Assembly (NCBI RefSeq): GCF_027409185.1
Contig: NC_084469.1
Span: 30,122,293-30,186,292, forward strand
From: Cynocephalus volans
Lineage: Eukaryota; Chordata; Mammalia; Dermoptera; Cynocephalidae
DNA: 64,000 bases
Reading direction: 5' to 3'
Positions 58,273-64,000 of the stretch are shown here, piece after piece (position 1 is the stretch's first letter; the number at the start of each line of letters is the position of its first letter). The position numbers and the translations under genes are program-made. The notes under the pieces are model-generated. The model saw only the letters and a list, made by a program, of their open reading frames with translations, did not search any database and was not told where the DNA came from.

Positions 58273-61200
58273 TATATAGGATCATGTCATCTGCAAACAG
58301 GGACAGTTTGACTTCATCTTTTCCAATCTGGATGCCCTTTATTTCCTTCTCTTTTCTGATTGCTCTGACTAGTATTGCCAACACTATATCAAAAAGGAGT
58401 GGTGAGAGTGGGCATCCTTGTCTTGTTCGTGCTCTTAAGGATCCCATTCAGGAAGATATTGGGAATGGGTTTATCATATATGGCTTTAATTATGTTGAGA
58501 TACTTTCCATCTATACCTAACTGATAGAGGGTCTTTGTCATGAATGAATGTTGAATTTTATCAAATGCTTTTTCAGCATCTGTAGAGATGATCATAGGGT
58601 CTTTGTGTTTGATTTTATTGATATGGTGTATCACATTTATTGATTTGTGTATGTTGAACCAAACTTGCATCCCTGGGATGGATCCCACTTCATCATGGTG
58701 TATAATTTTGCATATGTGTTGCTGTATTCTGTTAGCTAGTATTTTAGTGAGGATTTTTGCATCTATATTCATCAAGGATATTGGCCTATAGTTTCCTTTT
58801 TTTGTTGTATCTTTACCTGGTTTTGGTATCAGGGTGATGTTTGCTTCATAGAATGAGTTTGGGAGAATTGCCTCTATTTCAATCTTTTGGAATAGTTTGT
58901 AGAGAATTGGTGTCAATTCCTCTTTGAATGTTTGGTAGAATTCTGCTGTGAACCCATCTGGTCCTGGGCTTTTCTTTGTTGGGAGCCTTCTGATAACAAC
59001 TTCCATCTCTTTTATTGTTATTGGTCTGTTCAGATTTTCTACATCATCGTGGTTCAGTTTTGGTAGTTTGTGTGTGTCCAGAAATTTCCATTTCCTCAAG
59101 ATTTTCAAATTTGCTGGCATATAGCTGTTTATAGCAGTCTCTAATGATTCCTTGTATTTCAGAGGTATCAGTTGTAATATCACCCTTTTCATTTCTAATT
59201 TCTGTTATTTGGGTCTTCTCTCTTCTTTTTCTAGTTAGCCATGCTAATGGCTTGTCAATTTTATTTATCGTTTCAAAAAACCAACTTTTTGATTCATTGA
59301 CCTTCTGTATCATTTTTGGGTTTCAATTTCATTAAGTTCTGCTCTGATCTTAATGATTTCTTTCCATCTGCTAACTTAGGGTTTGGATTGTTCTTGTTTT
59401 CCTAGTTTTTCAAGGTGAAGTATTAGGTTGTTCACTTGCCATCTTTCCATTCTTCTGAAGTAAGCATTTAATGTGATAAATTTCCCCCTGAGGACTGCTT
59501 TTGCAGTATCCCACATGTTTTGGTATGATGTATCTTTGTTGTCATTAATTTTAATAAATTTTTTGATTTCCTGTTTGATTTCTTCTTGGACCTATATGCC
59601 ACTAAGTAGAATGCTGTTTAATTTCCATGTGCTTGTATAGTTTCCAGAATTTCATTTGTTATTGATTTCTAATTTTAATCCATTGTGGTCTGAAAAAATA
59701 TATGGGATAATTCCAATTGTTTTGAATTTGTTGAGACTTGCTTTGTGATTTCACATGTGATCTATCCTGGAGAATGATCCACGTGCTGATGAGAAGAATG
59801 AATATTCTGAGGTTGTTGAATGGAATGTTCTGTAGATATCTGCCAAGTCCAATTGGTCTAGAGTGTTGCTTAGATCTTGTGTTTCTCTGCTGATTCTTTG
59901 CCTTGATCATCTGTCCAATAGTGATAGTGGGGTGTTCAGGTCCCCTGCTATTATGGTATTAGTGTCTATTTCCTTCTTTAGGTCCAATAGAATTTGCTTT
60001 ATAAATCTGGCTGCTCTCAGATTGGGTGCTTATATATTTATGATTGTTATGTCTTCTTGATGGATGAATCCTTTTATCACTATGTAGTGGCCTTCATCAT
60101 CTCTTTTTATGGTTTTTAGTTTAAAGTCTATTTTATGAGATATAAGAATAACTACTCCAGCTCGTTTTTCATTTCTGTTTGCATGGTAAATCTTTTTTAA
60201 TCCTTTCACTCTTAGTCCATATAAGTCTTTATAGGAGAGGTGGGTCTCTTGAAGGCAGCATATAGTTGGGTCCTCCTTTTGAATCCAGTCAGCCAGTCTG
60301 TGTCTTTTGATTGGGGAATTTAATCCTTTTACATTAAAAATTGTTATTGAAAAGTTTTGATTTACTCCTAGCATTTTATTGATTTTGGTTTGGTTGTCTT
60401 AAGTGTCTTTTGTTCCTTTCTTTCTGATTTACTGTTTGTCTTCTGTATTTGTTGGTTTCTTGGGTTGTAGATAAACTTTTTTTTCCTCTTTATTGTTGGC
60501 ATTTTTATTTTACTAGTGGGTTTTGATTTTTCTTGAGTTTTTATGGCAGTGGTATTTATTTTTCAGGTGCAAAACCCACTACTCCCTTGAGAATTTCCGG
60601 TAATGGTGGTCATGCGGTAGTGACCACCTGCAGTTTTTGTTTGTCTGAGGAATATAGTATTTGCCCTTCATTTCATAAGGATAGCTTTGTGGGGTAGAGT
60701 ATTCTTGGCTGACAATCTCTGTCTTTTAGTATTTTGAATATATCATCCCATTCCTTTCTGGCTTTTAGGGTTTGTGATAAAAAGTCTGATATTAGTCTGA
60801 TTGGGGCTCCCTTATAATTGACTTGACGCTTCTCTCTTGCAGCTTTTAAGATTTTCTCTTTGTGTTTGAGTTTGGCCAATTTGACTATTGCATGTCTTGG
60901 AGAAGAGCTTTTTGGGTTGAATACGTTTGGGGATCTTTGAGTTCCTGAATCTGAAGACCTGTGTCTTTTCGTATACCTGGCAAGTTTTCTGCCACTATTT
61001 TGGGAATATGTTTTCAATTCAATCTACTTTTTCCTCCCCTTCTGGAATTCCCCTGACTCGGATATTTGAGTGCTTAAGGTTGTCTGAAAATCTCTCTTAG
61101 ATTTTCTTCTATGTTTTTGTTTCATTTTTTTTTTTTGTCTGCCTGTGTTATTTCAAACAGCCATCTTCAAGGTCAGAAGTTCTCTCTTCTGCTTCTGAAA

Positions 61201-61619
61201 GACTGCTGGTTAAACTCTCTGTTGTGTTTTTTATTTGGTTGAATGAATTATTTAGCTCAGCAAGCTCTGCTACATTCTTTTTCAGGGCACTGATTTCCTT
61301 GTACATTTCTTCTTTCAGGTCCTGTATACTTTTCCTCATTTCATCGTGTCATCTATTTGAGTTTTCTTGTATCCCATTTAGTTTCCTTTGAATTATCACT
61401 CAAAATCCCTTGTCAGACATTTCAAGGGCTTCTTGTTCTATAGGATCTAGAGCTTGAGAATTATTACCCTTTGGTGTTGTACTTTCTTGATTTTTCATAT
61501 TTCTGGTATCTTTCCTTTGATGTTTAGTCATTGTGGCAAGGGATTTCGCAGTCCACTGGTTTGATACTATTTTCAGGCTTGGATCCTGCTGAGGCTGCCA
61601 ATATGGCATGGTTGCCTCA

Positions 61620-62171
61620 GTGCCTGCTTGGTTGCAAACGGTGGTCACTGTGGGTCTCAGGCCTGTTCCTGGGGGTCACCTCACTGGTCAGCGTACACTC
61701 GGCTGGGCTGGGGATAGGTTCTGGTAGTGGCAAGGCCTACCTGCTGGGTTGTGTGCTGGCACCTCGGGTGTGTGGTCGCTGTAGGTTTCAGGCCTCTCCA
61801 TGGGGTGCCTCTCTGGTTGGAATGCAGTTGGCTGGACTGGGGGTGGGGTCCGACAGCAGCGAGGCCTACCTGTTCAGTTGCACGCTGGTGCCGTGGGGCA
61901 GGTGGTCTCTGTGAGTCTCAGGGCTCTCCATGGGCGCCACTCTGGTAAGCGTGCACTCGGCTGGGATGGGGATGGGGCCCGGTGGTGGCGAGGCCTACCT
62001 GTTCAGTTGTGTGCTGGTGCTGTGGGGTGCGTGGTCTCCATGAGACTTGGGCCTCTCCAGTGGTGTGCCTCTCTGGTTGGCATGCACTTGGCCAGGATGG
62101 GGATGGAGTCTGGCAGCAGCAAGGCCTAGCAGCAAGGCCTACCTCTTCAGTTGCATGCTGGTGCTGCTGGG
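61620..62171 (-). promoter_or_regulatory. Tandem ~129-bp units in an L1 5' UTR
   Basis: AGGCCTAC recurs at about 61,733, 61,862, 61,991 and 62,135. The phrase built on GGTCTC(T/C)...CTC(A/T)GG(G/C)CTCTCC recurs at about 61,640, 61,772, 61,901 and 62,030. Spacing is 129-132 bp, except for the last AGGCCTAC step, which is enlarged by a short GCAAGGCCTA(G/C) duplication. The outermost unit is cut mid-unit at 62,171. The position 5' of ORF1 suggests promoter monomers. Confidence 0.8.
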
Positions 62172-63295
62172 TCGTTATTAGTATTTTGATGAGGATCGCG
62201 TTGAGTCTGTAGACAGCTTTAGGTACCATGGACATTTTCACAATGTTAATTCTTCCAGTCCAAGGGCATGGAATATCTTTCCATCTTTTTGTTTCCTCTT
62301 TAATTTCTTCTGGCAGTGATTTGTAATTCTTGTTGTAAATATCTTTCACCTCCTTAATAATATTAATTCCAAGGTATTTTATTTTTTGGTGACTTATAAA
62401 AAGGTTTGCTTTCTTGATTTCTTTTCCCGCTAGTTCAGTATTGTAATATAAAAACTGTACTGATTTTTGTGTGTTGATATTAGTATACTACAGCTTTACT
62501 GAAATCATTTATCAGTTCTAAGAGTTTTTTTGTAGGGTCTTTCTGTCTTTCTCTTTATAGGATCTGTCATCTGCAAACAGGGACAGTTTACCTTCATCTT
62601 TTCCAATCTGGATGCCCTTTATTTTTTACTCTTGACTGATCGCTCTGGTTAGTAATTCTAATACTATGTTAAATAGGAGTGGTGAGAGTGGGCATCCTTG
62701 TCTGTTCCTGTTCTTAAAGGAAGAGTTTTCAGGTTTTCCCCATTCAGGATAATATTGGTGGTGGGTTTATCGTACATAGCTTTTATTGTGTTTAGGTCTT
62801 TTCCTTCGATGCCTAATTTGCTAAGAGTCTTTATCATGAAGGGATGTAGAATTTTGTCAAATGCTTTCTCAGTGTCTATTGAGATAATCATATGTTTTTT
62901 TGTCCCTGATGTGGATGTGGTATATCACATTAATTGACTTGAGTTTGTTGAATCATTCTTATATCTCTGGGATGAAACCCACCAGATCATGATGTATAGT
63001 TTTTTTGATGTGTTGCTGTATTCTGTTTGCTAACATTTTGTTGAGGATTTTTGCCTCTATGTTCATCAGAAATACTGGCCTGTAGTTTTCTTTCTTTGCT
63101 GTATCTTTGGTTTTGGTACAGGGTGATGCTGGCCTAATAGAATGAGTTTGGGAGAATCGCCTCTGTTTCAATGTTTTGGAATAGTTTGAAGATAATTGGT
63201 ATTAATTCCTCTCTAATGGTTTGGTAGAATTTAGCTGTAAAGACATGTGTTTGTGGGCTTTTTTTTGTTGGGAGACTGCTGATTAGAATATACAA
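62172..63295 (-). mobile_element. Outer L1, 5'-ward continuation
   Basis: Sequence resumes in ORF2 where 55,500 left off ('agtattttgatgaggatcgc') and runs through RT landmarks, including [20 protein letters not shown] at 62,664-62,891 and [11 protein letters not shown]-like sequence at 62,959-63,171. It ends abruptly at about 63,295 next to sequence that is not L1. Confidence 0.85.
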
Positions 63296-64000
63296 AAAGT
63301 CCTCTTGGAATTTATAACCCATATCGATGTGATCACACAGCATTCAGAGGTCCCTTTCATCCTGAAGTTTCTGTGCACCCCCTGGGATCCAGGACTTCTT
63401 GTCCTTGCTATTGAAGGAAGAGCACGTCCCTCCTATCTCTCTGCTCCTGTCTGTTGCTGGCTGCTCATGGAATATGGACCCTTCCCTGAAGCTCTGACCA
63501 GGGCACGGTCTCTGTATGGACTCAGCCCACAGACTCTGAGTGTCCCAGGAATCCTCACCATGGAATGGAGTCTGTCTCCTCAGGGCAACTTACCTGTAAC
63601 TTCTCAAAGTTCCTTATTTGTAACATCTCTCCCTCATCCCTTTTTTTAAAAATATGAGCACTGGAATTAGAGGTGCTGGGGAAGTATGTGAAGTTCATCT
63701 TTCATTTCAACCAGGAATTCTCTTACCAGCATCCTGGGAGGGGTTGTTTTGCCTGTGGAGGGTACACTGACCAGCAGGTCCCCTAGAACAGAACATCATG
63801 CCCCGCACCCGATCAGGTTCCCATTTTACCTTATGACTCTGGACGTCTGATCACTTCTTAGTACTATCCAGATGTGCTTTTAAAGTACCTTTCAGTTAAT
63901 ATGACATTATGTGCATTTACCTGTATTATTAAATATTCTTCAAAACATGATTTTAATGACGCATGGTTTTCTCTTCCTTCTGTCAATGCAGACGTCCCCT
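63295..64000. other. Unassigned sequence at the right edge
   Basis: A moderately GC-rich stretch (63,340-63,800) shows no repeat I can name. A 114-codon plus-strand frame at 63,305-63,649 has no recognisable domain and begins at the L1 edge. I do not call it a gene. Confidence 0.45.

Larger units (their letters stand above)
55500..62171 (-). mobile_element. Middle L1, near full length, dead, with repeated 5' units
   Basis: Excluding a later insertion (57,258-58,080), this L1 is about 5.85 kb. On the minus strand it has a 5' array (62,171-61,620), ORF1 fragments (61,400-61,648; a coiled-coil-like 61,148-61,339; 60,673-61,017), an ORF2 endonuclease start with QETHLSYKD (60,030-60,374), RT fragments with [20 protein letters not shown] (58,389-59,192) and [14 protein letters not shown] (58,157-58,447), and a C-terminus at 56,001-57,232. 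The 3' UTR ends at about 55,505. Frame breaks include one between the two RT fragments. Confidence 0.9.

Noticed and set aside
57647-58279. A 210-codon plus-strand frame.
   Set aside because: It is antisense to the L1 ORF2 C-terminus and occurs in similar form over other L1 copies, so it is a shadow of ORF2.
61531-62129. Several plus-strand frames of 73-127 codons with repeated Leu/Gly/Trp-rich segments.
   Set aside because: They are translations of the antisense strand of the ~129-bp L1 promoter units. The repetition is explained by the tandem array.
61620-62171. Regular direct repeats as a CRISPR-like or satellite array.
   Set aside because: Units are contiguous with no unique spacers, number only about four, and sit at the 5' end of an L1. 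The genome is mammalian.
63305-63649. A 114-codon frame at the right edge as a new gene.
   Set aside because: It has no domain or paralogue in the window, begins at an L1 boundary, and has no splice or promoter signal that I can support.

Overview
The window is mammalian nuclear DNA. It has a very high density of LINE-1 (L1) remnants, MIR, Tigger and MaLR-type repeats, long microsatellites, and two intact single-exon olfactory receptor (OR) genes with no other convincing protein-coding gene. Three short tRNA-derived SINEs carry a tRNA-Ile-like core (GGTGCTGATAACACCAAGG in the clearest copy). That fits the CYN-type SINEs known from flying lemurs (Dermoptera), so I suggest a colugo. This species call is an inference from memory of the SINE family, not a database result.

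Layout. (1) 1-4,070 is one arm of a young duplication, about 98% identical by eye to 18,642-22,710. (2) 4,070-10,770 is a pile of broken L1 copies, mostly minus strand. (3) 10,770-21,640 is OR block 'beta', with OR gene A at 11,158-12,084 (minus). (4) 21,640-30,275 is a near full-length but dead L1 plus a second L1 3' end. The unique flank of block beta resumes from 30,275 to about 31,060. (5) 31,060-41,070 is a spacer of old repeats: a MaLR-like LTR, sense and antisense old L1, a TA-flanked Tigger/MER2-like MITE, and MIR. (6) 41,070-53,465 is OR block 'gamma', with OR gene B at 41,395-42,324 (minus). It is an older and more diverged paralogue of block beta. (7) 53,470-63,295 is a three-level nest of L1 insertions. 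The middle element carries a tandem array of about 129-bp units at its 5' end. (8) 63,295-64,000 is unassigned sequence.

The two ORs are about 87% identical to each other and are recognisable as subfamily 1A (class II). Human OR1A1 and OR1A2 are likewise adjacent, in the 17p13.3 cluster. Each gene keeps the full 7-TM frame and OR signature motifs. Gene A has lost the usual lysine of the TM6 KAFSTC motif. The block history reads as: duplication of an OR1A block (beta/gamma); separate insertion of a Tigger MITE, SINEs, an LTR and L1s into the two blocks; then a recent tandem duplication of about 18.6 kb, seemingly with an L1-in-L1 junction near 4,070. That model predicts a further, nearly identical OR1A copy about 7 kb to the left of the window.

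I found no CRISPR array, operon or new enzymatic system. The most interesting signals are structural: the L1-bounded duplication, the repeated L1 promoter units, the nested L1 with an in-frame chimeric ORF, and a possible short poly(A) retroelement family.
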